Below are positions 1 to 5,001 of a stretch of DNA of 5,001 nucleotides, piece by piece (the stretch's first letter is position 1; every line of letters starts with the position of its first letter). Source of the stretch: Psychroflexus sp. Lineage in GTDB: Bacteria; Bacteroidota; Bacteroidia; Flavobacteriales; Flavobacteriaceae. The stretch is from assembly GCA_003565575.1 (NCBI GenBank), contig PXBV01000157.1, positions 1-5,001 of the forward strand, written 5' to 3'. The notes beneath the pieces were generated by a model, which searched no databases, was not told the DNA's origin, and worked only from the letters and a program-made list of their open reading frames with translations. Position numbers and translations under genes: made by a program.

Positions 1-502
1 CACCATTACCTCTAATCATACCATCATTGATGTGGGTATTTACCGCTCCAAAACCAGCTTTACGCATTTTTTCTGCAGTTTTCTCATCAAATTTGAAATG
101 CGAGGTTGCCGACTGCTCTGGCCTTACATGGTCATTCCAATAATACCCTTTTCTATTGGGATCATATTGAGGTTGTGAAGACCTTGGTGCACTTGCTATA
201 TCTTTTATTCCAAAGTCTGAATACACCTCTACAAATGATGGATAAACGTGTTTACCTTTGGCATCAACTTTTAAAGTGTTTTTAGGGAGTTTTACATTTT
301 TTCCTACCTCCACTATTTTTCCATCCTTGAATAACAAAGTTCCATTTTCTATGGTTTGTGAAGGTGAAACATGTATAATGGCAGATTCTACTGCAATGTA
401 ATTGCTGGATTTGGTTTTGACACCTGTATTGTCAGGAAAATAATCCTGTGCAAACAGCCCAAAACTCAATAAGCAAAATAAAAGAAAGACATTTTGTTTC
501 AT
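1..502 (-). CDS. Secreted amidohydrolase-family protein, N-terminal part (cut by window edge)
   Basis: The reading frame is open from an ATG at 502 down to position 1 (167 codons plus one base), with no stop, so the C-terminal part is missing. Residues 1-18 form a signal peptide (MKQN, a hydrophobic run, then LFA before Q19), so the protein should be exported to the periplasm or cell surface. Residues 34-84 match the N-terminal beta-sandwich of amidohydrolases: NYIAVESAIIHV, then IENGTLLFKDGKIVEVG, then a VDAKGKHVYPSF segment. Family members that are active usually follow this with a P-G-F-I-D-x-H-x-H metal motif. Here residues 87-98 read YPSFVEVYSDFG, with no HxH. Residues 119-167 (GYYWNDHVRPE, FGAVNTHINDG) resemble, from memory, long flavobacterial amidohydrolases of about 1000 aa with two such domains, the first degenerate. 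Substrate unknown. The start lies 11 bases after the DUF3810 stop, suggesting one transcript. The family call is fairly firm; activity is not. Confidence 0.8.
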   Translation of the reverse strand, partial: MKQNVFLLFCLLSFGLFAQDYFPDNTGVKTKSSNYIAVESAIIHVSPSQTIENGTLLFKDGKIVEVGKNVKLPKNTLKVDAKGKHVYPSFVEVYSDFGIKDIASAPRSSQPQYDPNRKGYYWNDHVRPEQSATSHFKFDEKTAEKMRKAGFGAVNTHINDGMIRGNG

Positions 503-513
503 TGAAATTTGAT

Positions 514-1590
514 TTAGTAATTAATAATATGTTCTTGTTGATAATAATTCACAAGCAAAGCCACAACGTAATTATAACTATCCATACCTTGAGGTTGGTT
601 GTTAACTTTGAGGTAATTTCCGTAAATAGTTTCCATAACTAGTTCTAAAGGACCTGTGTAGGCTTGCCAAAATTCTTGAACTTCTTTATAGTTTTCCAGA
701 ACTCCAGAGTTGAGTTCTGCAATAAGTGCTTCCGATAAAAGAGGATCTTTTCTGTACATATCATTGAGACTATACTTCAAAGCAAAAGTTAAACCCGAGT
801 AGCGTAAAAATTGATTTTCATCTTCCATAGTGATGATGGAAGCGATAAAATTGGCTTCATTCTCTTTAGAAAACCCCAACTGATGCCCAATTTCATGAGC
901 CATGGTAGTAGGCAGCTTGTATTTTGGAATTTTATAGTTGTACTGAGCTTCATTCGTAAATGGATTGACATAACCACTAAAACCAGCATAAGACAGTGGT
1001 AAAGAAAACAACGATTTTTTCAGATTCTCCACTCGATATGGAATTTGTAAGTCTTCATTTTCCGAATGCCTATAGGCTTCAAAAACTAATTGCTGAAGTT
1101 GATTTTGGGTAAATTCATAGTTTACCTTTAAGCTATCATGACTCACTAAGTCTGAATGTACGGTATTGGTTTTTTGAATTAAATCGCAGGTAAACTCATG
1201 CAATTCCTCTTTGGTATAATCTATTGAAATTCCTAAAGTCTGATGCAGTGGAAGTCTATAATAATTGAACCCCCAGAATAAATGAAACAGGAAGTAAATT
1301 AAGGATAGAAACGCCACTGCTTCTAAAAATCGTGTCCATATTTTTCTGAATCGACTTCTGAATGTATTGTAGACCCAGAATAAAATGATAATGACTAAAG
1401 CAGAATAAAATAAATCTCCAAACGAAAACGGAATCCAGGATGTTAAGTAGTGCTGAAGTTGTGAAATGAATAGAAAAAATCCATTACTGTAATAGGTCTC
1501 AACCCATGTTGGATTTTGCTTTAGAATGTAAATAAAAAGCAATTGGATGGGAAAAAATAAAGCAAGTAGTTTTAAGGTGACTTTTTTCAA
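514..1590 (-). CDS. DUF3810 family membrane protein with HExxH zinc-protease motif
   Basis: This is a 358-aa protein of the DUF3810 family, common in Bacteroidota and without an established function. Three hydrophobic segments lie near residues 5-24, 58-75 and 90-106, followed by a soluble domain of about 250 residues. That domain holds MAHEIGHQLGFSKENEAN: H232, E233 and H236 form an HExxH zinc site, and E243 or E245 could be the third ligand, as in gluzincin-type metallopeptidases. Another conserved-looking stretch is SLPLSYAGFSGYVNPFTNEA (197-215). The inference is a membrane-anchored peptidase, but no substrate can be named. The start is TTG at 1590: an in-frame TGA lies 21 bases upstream, and the first internal Met is residue 230, just before the active site, so a later ATG start would remove the whole membrane region. 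The MKKVTLKLLALFF N-terminus is also typical. It is the first gene of a likely two-gene operon with the amidohydrolase. Confidence 0.88.
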   Translation of the reverse strand: MKKVTLKLLALFFPIQLLFIYILKQNPTWVETYYSNGFFLFISQLQHYLTSWIPFSFGDLFYSALVIIILFWVYNTFRSRFRKIWTRFLEAVAFLSLIYFLFHLFWGFNYYRLPLHQTLGISIDYTKEELHEFTCDLIQKTNTVHSDLVSHDSLKVNYEFTQNQLQQLVFEAYRHSENEDLQIPYRVENLKKSLFSLPLSYAGFSGYVNPFTNEAQYNYKIPKYKLPTTMAHEIGHQLGFSKENEANFIASIITMEDENQFLRYSGLTFALKYSLNDMYRKDPLLSEALIAELNSGVLENYKEVQEFWQAYTGPLELVMETIYGNYLKVNNQPQGMDSYNYVVALLVNYYQQEHIINY

Positions 1591-1738
1591 TTCTTTACTA
1601 TTAGTGACTCAAAGTTTACGTGTTTGTATATGACTAGTGGAGTTTTTTAAAAATCTAATTTAACAAATAAAAACCGAATAGAGAATCAGCAATGATTTTT
1701 GTAAGCAAACTAAAACTAGCTATTAATGATACACGTTT
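1591..1738. other. Intergenic region between the PIN toxin and DUF3810 genes
   Basis: This AT-rich spacer of 148 bases has no open frame worth calling. On the minus strand it should hold both the 3' end of the toxin-antitoxin transcript and the promoter of the DUF3810 operon. No GC-rich hairpin followed by a T-run is visible for the toxin transcript, so its terminator is either weak, Rho-dependent or absent, and read-through into the DUF3810 gene is possible. A near match to the Bacteroidota -7 element (AAACTTTG on the minus strand, 1610-1617, one mismatch to TAnnTTTG) lies 19 bases before the TTG start. That is close for a transcription start, and no good -33 element accompanies it. Confidence 0.5.
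1610..1617 (-). promoter_or_regulatory. Candidate -7 element of the DUF3810 operon
   Basis: The minus strand reads AAACTTTG, matching seven of eight positions of the Bacteroidota TAnnTTTG element. It ends 19 bases before the TTG start, so the transcript leader would be only about ten bases long. No TTG/TTTG-type -33 element is seen at the expected distance. It is a weak candidate; in DNA this rich in A and T such matches occur by chance. Confidence 0.25.
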
Positions 1739-1744
1739 TTAGCC
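1729..1744. repeat. Downstream copy of the element bordering the toxin-antitoxin pair
   Basis: Plus-strand ATACACGTTTTTAGCC overlaps the stop codon and last codon of the toxin gene. Its inner part, TACACGTTTTTA (1730-1741), is an inverted match, 11 of 12, to TAAATACGTGTA at 2461-2472. The whole 16 bases also match ATACGTGTTTTTGGCT at 2488-2503 in direct orientation at 12 of 16, all four differences being transitions. The two readings cannot both be the meaningful one, and chance is possible in such AT-rich DNA. Confidence 0.4.
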
Positions 1745-2161
1745 ACTGGCTTTTCCTTTCAGATATGTTTCAGGTGTCAAAATAGCTAAATCACTTTTTT
1801 TGAAGTCCTTTAAGTTTCTTGTTAGAATGATTTTTATTTGTCCGTTTTCAATTGCCGAGAAATTTTGCAAGGCATCTTCAAAATCTTTGAATTCAGAGTT
1901 CAGAGCATTTATGACAACACTTTTATCCATTTTAACAATATCAATTATATTAAGAAGTTGCTTTATTTTCTCTACAATAATATTGTGTTTTGCTGTTTTA
2001 CTAAGCAAATAATAGACATTAGAAATTATTACAGGAGTTGTATATCCTTTGATTTCCTTTTCAGCGCAAAGATTTAGAATTTCCGCTGAATATTCTGCGA
2101 ATGGTTTTCGGTCAAAAAAGAAATCAAGCAGTACATCTGTATCGATTAAAACTTCATCCAT
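1739..2161 (-). CDS. PIN-domain toxin (VapC-like ribonuclease) of a toxin-antitoxin pair
   Basis: This 140-aa protein has the usual length of a PIN-domain toxin, a Mg-dependent endoribonuclease that in characterised VapC enzymes cuts tRNA or rRNA. It opens with VLIDTDVLLDFF (residues 4-15), where D7 is the first catalytic acid. FKDFEDALQ (91-99) supplies D93/D96, and TRNLKDF (114-120) is the typical fourth PIN motif with N116 and D119. At the usual position of the second acid (a Glu in many VapC proteins) it has VIISNVYYLL (44-53) with N48, a substitution that appears family-specific rather than damage. ATG at 2161 follows the antitoxin TAA with no bases between and in the same frame, so its translation is probably coupled to that of the antitoxin. 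Gene order (antitoxin first) and size fit a VapBC-type module. The RNA target cannot be deduced. No frameshift or internal stop is present, so the gene looks intact. Confidence 0.87.
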   Translation of the reverse strand: MDEVLIDTDVLLDFFFDRKPFAEYSAEILNLCAEKEIKGYTTPVIISNVYYLLSKTAKHNIIVEKIKQLLNIIDIVKMDKSVVINALNSEFKDFEDALQNFSAIENGQIKIILTRNLKDFKKSDLAILTPETYLKGKASG

Positions 2162-2413
2162 TTATAAATATTTTTTTTCTAATCGATCTTTAAGCACTTT
2201 TTTATAATCCATATCCTTTGGCATTTTAAAAGAACCTTTTAATGATTCAACGGCTGGATTCAGTTTTTTTCTTTTGTTAATCCGTTCTTCATTGGTAAGT
2301 ATTTTCAAATAGTTTTCGATTATATCTGATAAGCTGCGATTTTTTCCTTTTGCATAATTTTTTGCTCTTTCAATTATTTCTTTTTCTATTGTTAATGTCA
2401 ACTTTGTGTTCAT
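2162..2413 (-). CDS. Ribbon-helix-helix antitoxin (DUF6364-like) paired with the PIN toxin
   Basis: This is a small, very basic protein of 83 aa. Residues 3-40 fit a ribbon-helix-helix DNA-binding fold: a beta strand (TKLTLTIE), helix 1 (KEIIERAKNYAKGKN) and helix 2 beginning with SLSDIIENYLKIL. The tail (LNPAVESLKGSF, then MPKDMDYKKVLKDRLEKKYL) resembles DUF6364 antitoxins, in which the C-terminal segment wraps around and blocks the toxin. The expected roles are neutralising the PIN protein encoded immediately downstream and repressing its own promoter. A repeated 12-bp element just upstream is a plausible operator. The ATG at 2413 is the natural start because the beta strand begins only three residues later and no Shine-Dalgarno sequence marks another. 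The coding end includes a run of eight A residues (minus strand, 2171-2178). The gene is markedly AT-rich compared with purL next to it. Confident as antitoxin; the exact subfamily is from memory of the motif. Confidence 0.85.
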   Translation of the reverse strand: MNTKLTLTIEKEIIERAKNYAKGKNRSLSDIIENYLKILTNEERINKRKKLNPAVESLKGSFKMPKDMDYKKVLKDRLEKKYL

Positions 2414-2448
2414 AATTATAATCTTATGGTTTAATCATTATAAAATTA

Positions 2449-2456
2449 CAAAATAA
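2449..2456 (-). promoter_or_regulatory. Candidate -7 element of the toxin-antitoxin operon
   Basis: The minus strand reads TTATTTTG, matching seven of eight positions of the Bacteroidota TAnnTTTG element, and ends 35 bases before the antitoxin ATG, a sensible distance. The proximal repeat copy (2460-2471) lies just upstream of it, where a bound repressor would block RNA polymerase. No clear -33 element is seen. The surrounding DNA is so AT-rich that this remains tentative. Confidence 0.35.
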
Positions 2457-2459
2457 TTT

Positions 2460-2495
2460 TTAAATACGTGTAAATATTATTATTTTAATACGTGT
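2460..2495. repeat. Two direct copies of a 12-bp element, likely antitoxin operator
   Basis: Plus-strand TTAAATACGTGT at 2460-2471 and TTTAATACGTGT at 2484-2495 agree at 11 of 12 positions and share an exact nine-base core, AATACGTGT. Their repeat period is 24 bases. The core ACGT and the near-palindrome TACGTGTA suit a dimeric ribbon-helix-helix protein, and the location directly upstream of the antitoxin gene is where self-repressing antitoxins bind. The repeat is seen directly; its role as operator is inferred. Confidence 0.5.
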
Positions 2496-2503
2496 TTTTG
2501 GCT
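2488..2503. repeat. Upstream copy of the element bordering the toxin-antitoxin pair
   Basis: Plus-strand ATACGTGTTTTTGGCT matches the copy at the end of the toxin gene at 12 of 16 positions in the same orientation, so the pair encloses about 760 bases holding exactly the two toxin-antitoxin genes and their promoter. It overlaps the distal operator-like copy (2484-2495), so the resemblance may reflect the operator word rather than a cassette end. Confidence 0.35.
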
Positions 2504-2577
2504 TGTGACTAACCTATTTTCAGATACATCAATAACTCAAATCTAACTAATTTTTAAAAATACTCATATATTTATCG

Positions 2578-2585
2578 TAATTTTG
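2578..2585 (+). promoter_or_regulatory. purL promoter -7 element (Bacteroidota type)
   Basis: TAATTTTG is an exact match to the TAnnTTTG element used by the primary sigma factor of Bacteroidota. It ends 34 bases before the purL ATG, giving a predicted leader of roughly 25-30 bases. The -33 region near 2551-2560 is only a T-run followed by an A-run, not a good TTTG, so the -7 element is the main support. No operator for purine control is recognisable. Confidence 0.6.
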
Positions 2586-2619
2586 AAGGCTTTAAAATAC
2601 AACCCAAATCCATCAAGAA

Positions 2620-5001
2620 ATGATCATTTTCTTTAAAGCTGAGTCGACGCATTATTTTGCAGTTTCTATCGATAAACGTCCAGATTACGAAACTATCAAA
2701 AAATTCAAATGGGTCTTTGGAGACGCCCTATTTATTGACGAAAAACAAATCGAAGGTCAGTTTATTGGGCCGCGACAAGTGATGATTACACCTTGGAGCA
2801 CCAATGCTGTAGAAATCACACAAAACATGGGCATAGAAGGCGTTCAACGAATTGAAGAATTCTACGAGGTCACTTCAGATGCCAATGATTATGATAAAAT
2901 GCTTTTTCAACGCTATGATGGATTAAATCAAGATATTTTTACCATAAATATTCAACCTGAGCCTGTTTTGGAAATTGAAAATATTTCAGACTATAATCAA
3001 AAGGAAGGTTTGGCTTTGAGTGTGGAGGAAGTTGATTATCTGGAGTCCCTCTCCAAAAAACTTGGTCGAAAATTAACCGATGCTGAAGTCTTTGGGTTTT
3101 CCCAAGTGAATTCTGAGCACTGCCGACACAAAATCTTCAATGGAACTTTTGTGATTGATGGAAAAAAGCAACCTGAATCGCTCTTCAAATTGATTAGAAA
3201 GACTTCAGAACAAAATCCAAATAGCATTGTTTCGGCTTATAAGGACAACGTCGCTTTTGTAAAAGGGCCGCATTTGGAGCAATTTGCACCTACCCGTCCC
3301 GATATCGCTTCAGAATATAAAAATTCAGCTTTTGATTCTGTGATTTCTCTTAAAGCAGAAACCCATAATTTTCCAACTACAGTTGAACCCTTTAATGGAG
3401 CAGCCACAGGAAGTGGTGGGGAAATACGAGACAGACTGGCCGGTGGTAAAGGTTCTTTACCCTTGGCTGGTTCGGCAGTTTATATGACGTCTTATCCTAG
3501 ACTTAAAGACGATAAGCCTTGGGAAAAAGCGATTCCTAAGCGGGAATGGCTGTACCAGAGTCCGCTGGATATTTTAATTAAAGCTTCTAATGGTGCTTCA
3601 GATTTTGGAAATAAATTTGGTCAGCCGCTTATCAATGGGTCTTTGTTCACGTTTGAACACGAAGAGCATGACCGACTCATGGCTTACGACAAAGTCATTA
3701 TGCTGGCTGGTGGCGTTGGTTACGGAAAAGCCAATCAGGCGCTGAAAGACCTTCCCAAAAAAGACGATGACATCGTTATTCTTGGTGGCGATAACTACAG
3801 AATTGGTATGGGAGGTGCTGCGGTTTCTTCTGCAGATACTGGAGCATTTGAAAGTGGAATCGAACTCAACGCCGTCCAGCGCTCCAATCCCGAAATGCAA
3901 AAAAGAGCTGCTAATGCGATCCGTGCCATGGTAGAACTTGAAGAAAACCCTATACGTTCTATTCACGATCACGGTGCTGGAGGTCACCTCAATTGCTTGA
4001 GTGAACTCGTTGAAGACACTGGCGGTCATATTGATATTAACCAACTCCCTGTTGGAGATTCTACGCTTTCTGCCAAAGAAATCATTGGCAACGAATCTCA
4101 AGAACGTATGGGGCTTGTGATTGGTAAAAAAGACTCTGAATTTTTAGAAAAAGTCGCTTTGCGTGAGCGTTCACCGATGTATCGCGTGGGAACGGTGACC
4201 GATGATCATCAGTTTGTGTTTAAAAACTCTAAAACTCAGGAAAAACCTTTAGACCTGAAGTTGGAAGACATGTTTGGTAGCTCTCCTAAAACTATCATGA
4301 ATGATAATCGCGTAGAAAGGTCTTACGCAAACCCTGATGTTAATTCAGAAAAGATTTATCATTACGTTGAGCAACTACTTCAATTAGAATCCATTGCTTG
4401 CAAAGACTGGCTCGTAAATAAAGTGGACAGGTGTGTATCTGGACGGGTGGCTGTTCAACAAACTCTTGGACCATTGCAAGTGCCTCTTAACAATTGCGGA
4501 GTGGTTGCTTTGGATTACAACGGCAAAGAAGGTGTGGCTAATTCTATTGGCCACTCGCCTATTTCAGGCTTAATCGATCCTGTAGCTGGGGCTAAAAACT
4601 CTATTGCTGAAGCTTTGACCAATATCATTTGGGCGCCGCTAGAAGATAATTTAACTTCGGTCTCGCTTTCTGCTAACTGGATGTGGCCTTGTAATAACGA
4701 AGGTGAAGACGCCAGGTTGTATGATGCTGTAAAAGCGGTTTCAGAATTTGCTATCAATCTAGGAATTAATGTACCCACAGGGAAAGATTCCTTGTCGATG
4801 AAGCAACGCTACAAAGACCAGGAAGTGCTTTCACCGGGTACCGTCATCATTTCGGCTGCAGGACATTGCAATGACATCAGAAATGTAGTTGAACCGATGT
4901 TCCAAAAGGACGCAGGGTCTATTTATTATTTGGATTTTTCTCAACATAGCTTAGAGCTTGGTGGCTCCGCTTTTTATCAAATTCTAAATAAAGTTGGAGA
5001 A
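2620..5001 (+). CDS. purL: Phosphoribosylformylglycinamidine synthase, large single-chain type (3' end missing)
   Basis: PurL converts FGAR, glutamine and ATP to FGAM, the fourth step of de novo purine synthesis, in the cytoplasm. The frame is open for 794 codons to the window edge. Residues 1 to about 140 form the PurS-like N-terminal domain and about 145-200 the linker. The first FGAM-synthase half carries NSEHCRHKIFNG (164-175), KAETHNFPTTVEPFNG (245-260), GSGGEIRD (264-271), GGVGYGKANQ (364-373), LGGDNYRIGMGGAAVSS (388-404) and SIHDHGAGGHLNCLSELVE (447-465). The second half shows KVDRCVSGRVAVQQTLGP (601-618) and PTGKDSLSMKQ (719-729). This layout matches the long PurL of E. coli (1295 aa) rather than the split PurS/PurL/PurQ system. 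Flavobacterial forms are around 1200 aa, so roughly 400 residues, including the glutaminase domain with its catalytic Cys, lie beyond the window. The ATG at 2620 gives the expected MIIFFKAES start. The gene is less AT-rich than the toxin-antitoxin pair and shows no break. Confidence 0.97.
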   Translation, partial: MIIFFKAESTHYFAVSIDKRPDYETIKKFKWVFGDALFIDEKQIEGQFIGPRQVMITPWSTNAVEITQNMGIEGVQRIEEFYEVTSDANDYDKMLFQRYDGLNQDIFTINIQPEPVLEIENISDYNQKEGLALSVEEVDYLESLSKKLGRKLTDAEVFGFSQVNSEHCRHKIFNGTFVIDGKKQPESLFKLIRKTSEQNPNSIVSAYKDNVAFVKGPHLEQFAPTRPDIASEYKNSAFDSVISLKAETHNFPTTVEPFNGAATGSGGEIRDRLAGGKGSLPLAGSAVYMTSYPRLKDDKPWEKAIPKREWLYQSPLDILIKASNGASDFGNKFGQPLINGSLFTFEHEEHDRLMAYDKVIMLAGGVGYGKANQALKDLPKKDDDIVILGGDNYRIGMGGAAVSSADTGAFESGIELNAVQRSNPEMQKRAANAIRAMVELEENPIRSIHDHGAGGHLNCLSELVEDTGGHIDINQLPVGDSTLSAKEIIGNESQERMGLVIGKKDSEFLEKVALRERSPMYRVGTVTDDHQFVFKNSKTQEKPLDLKLEDMFGSSPKTIMNDNRVERSYANPDVNSEKIYHYVEQLLQLESIACKDWLVNKVDRCVSGRVAVQQTLGPLQVPLNNCGVVALDYNGKEGVANSIGHSPISGLIDPVAGAKNSIAEALTNIIWAPLEDNLTSVSLSANWMWPCNNEGEDARLYDAVKAVSEFAINLGINVPTGKDSLSMKQRYKDQEVLSPGTVIISAAGHCNDIRNVVEPMFQKDAGSIYYLDFSQHSLELGGSAFYQILNKVGE

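Larger units (their letters stand above)
2414..2619. other. Divergent intergenic region between antitoxin and purL
   Basis: These 206 bases separate two outward-facing genes and contain no credible coding frame. The half near the antitoxin holds two copies of TWAATACGTGT and a candidate minus-strand promoter. The half near purL holds a clear plus-strand -7 element. The predicted purL leader is only about 25-30 bases long, too short for a purine riboswitch, and none of the conserved riboswitch sequence is visible. Confidence 0.6.

Noticed and set aside
448..642. Plus-strand 64-codon open frame across the DUF3810/amidohydrolase junction
   Set aside because: It overlaps two well-supported minus-strand genes and its translation has no family features.
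1684..1700. Small hairpin AATCA-GCAA-TGATT followed by T residues, considered as a terminator
   Set aside because: The stem is five mostly A-T pairs, and the T-run is on the plus strand, where no gene ends. On the minus strand, where a terminator is needed, no U-run follows.
1800..2077. Plus-strand open frames opposite the PIN toxin gene
   Set aside because: The minus-strand frame has clear PIN motifs; the plus-strand translations are low-complexity, Phe/Ile/Ser-rich products of AT-rich DNA.
2586..2619. Purine riboswitch or leader regulation before purL
   Set aside because: The predicted leader is about 25-30 bases and has no aptamer-like conserved sequence.
3598..4101. 167-codon open frame on the minus strand inside purL
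   Set aside because: It lies fully antisense to well-conserved purL motifs, and its translation has no recognisable domain or signal. It is a shadow of the purL codon pattern.
4515..4778. 87-codon minus-strand open frame inside purL
   Set aside because: It is antisense to the conserved second FGAM-synthase half and shows no independent coding evidence.
1..5001. CRISPR arrays, tRNA or rRNA genes, insertion sequences, phage genes
   Set aside because: No regularly spaced repeats, RNA-gene signatures, transposase or integrase motifs were seen on either strand.

Overview
The window looks like ordinary chromosome of a flavobacterium (Bacteroidota, probably Flavobacteriaceae). The reasons are the AT-rich DNA, the absence of Shine-Dalgarno sequences before the starts, an exact match to the Bacteroidota -7 promoter element (TAnnTTTG) ahead of purL, a DUF3810 membrane protein, a secreted amidohydrolase with a typical N-terminal signal peptide, and a long single-chain PurL. 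The genus cannot be fixed from the sequence alone.

Layout. (1) Positions 1-1590, minus strand: a two-gene unit read right to left. A DUF3810 membrane protein with an HEIGH zinc-protease-like motif comes first. Eleven bases later comes the start of a secreted amidohydrolase-family protein that runs off the left edge. (2) Positions 1739-2413, minus strand: a compact toxin-antitoxin pair, an 83-aa ribbon-helix-helix/DUF6364-like antitoxin followed with zero spacing by a 140-aa PIN-domain (VapC-like) toxin. (3) Positions 2414-2619: a divergent intergenic region carrying a purL promoter on the plus strand and, on the minus strand, a candidate antitoxin promoter with a repeated 12-bp element. (4) Positions 2620 to the right edge, plus strand: the first 794 codons of purL (FGAM synthase, step 4 of de novo purine synthesis). 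The C-terminal glutaminase part lies outside the window.

The toxin-antitoxin pair is the accessory element here. It is more AT-rich than the genes on either side, sits between two housekeeping-type units, and has related short repeats at both ends. These are modest signs that it arrived as a cassette. PurL, DUF3810 and the amidohydrolase show no functional link to it. No RNA genes, CRISPR arrays, insertion sequences or prophage genes were seen, and I found no convincing new multi-gene system. The most useful leads are the repeats around the toxin-antitoxin pair, the degenerate metal site of the amidohydrolase N-terminal part, and the uncharacterised DUF3810 protease-like protein next to it.
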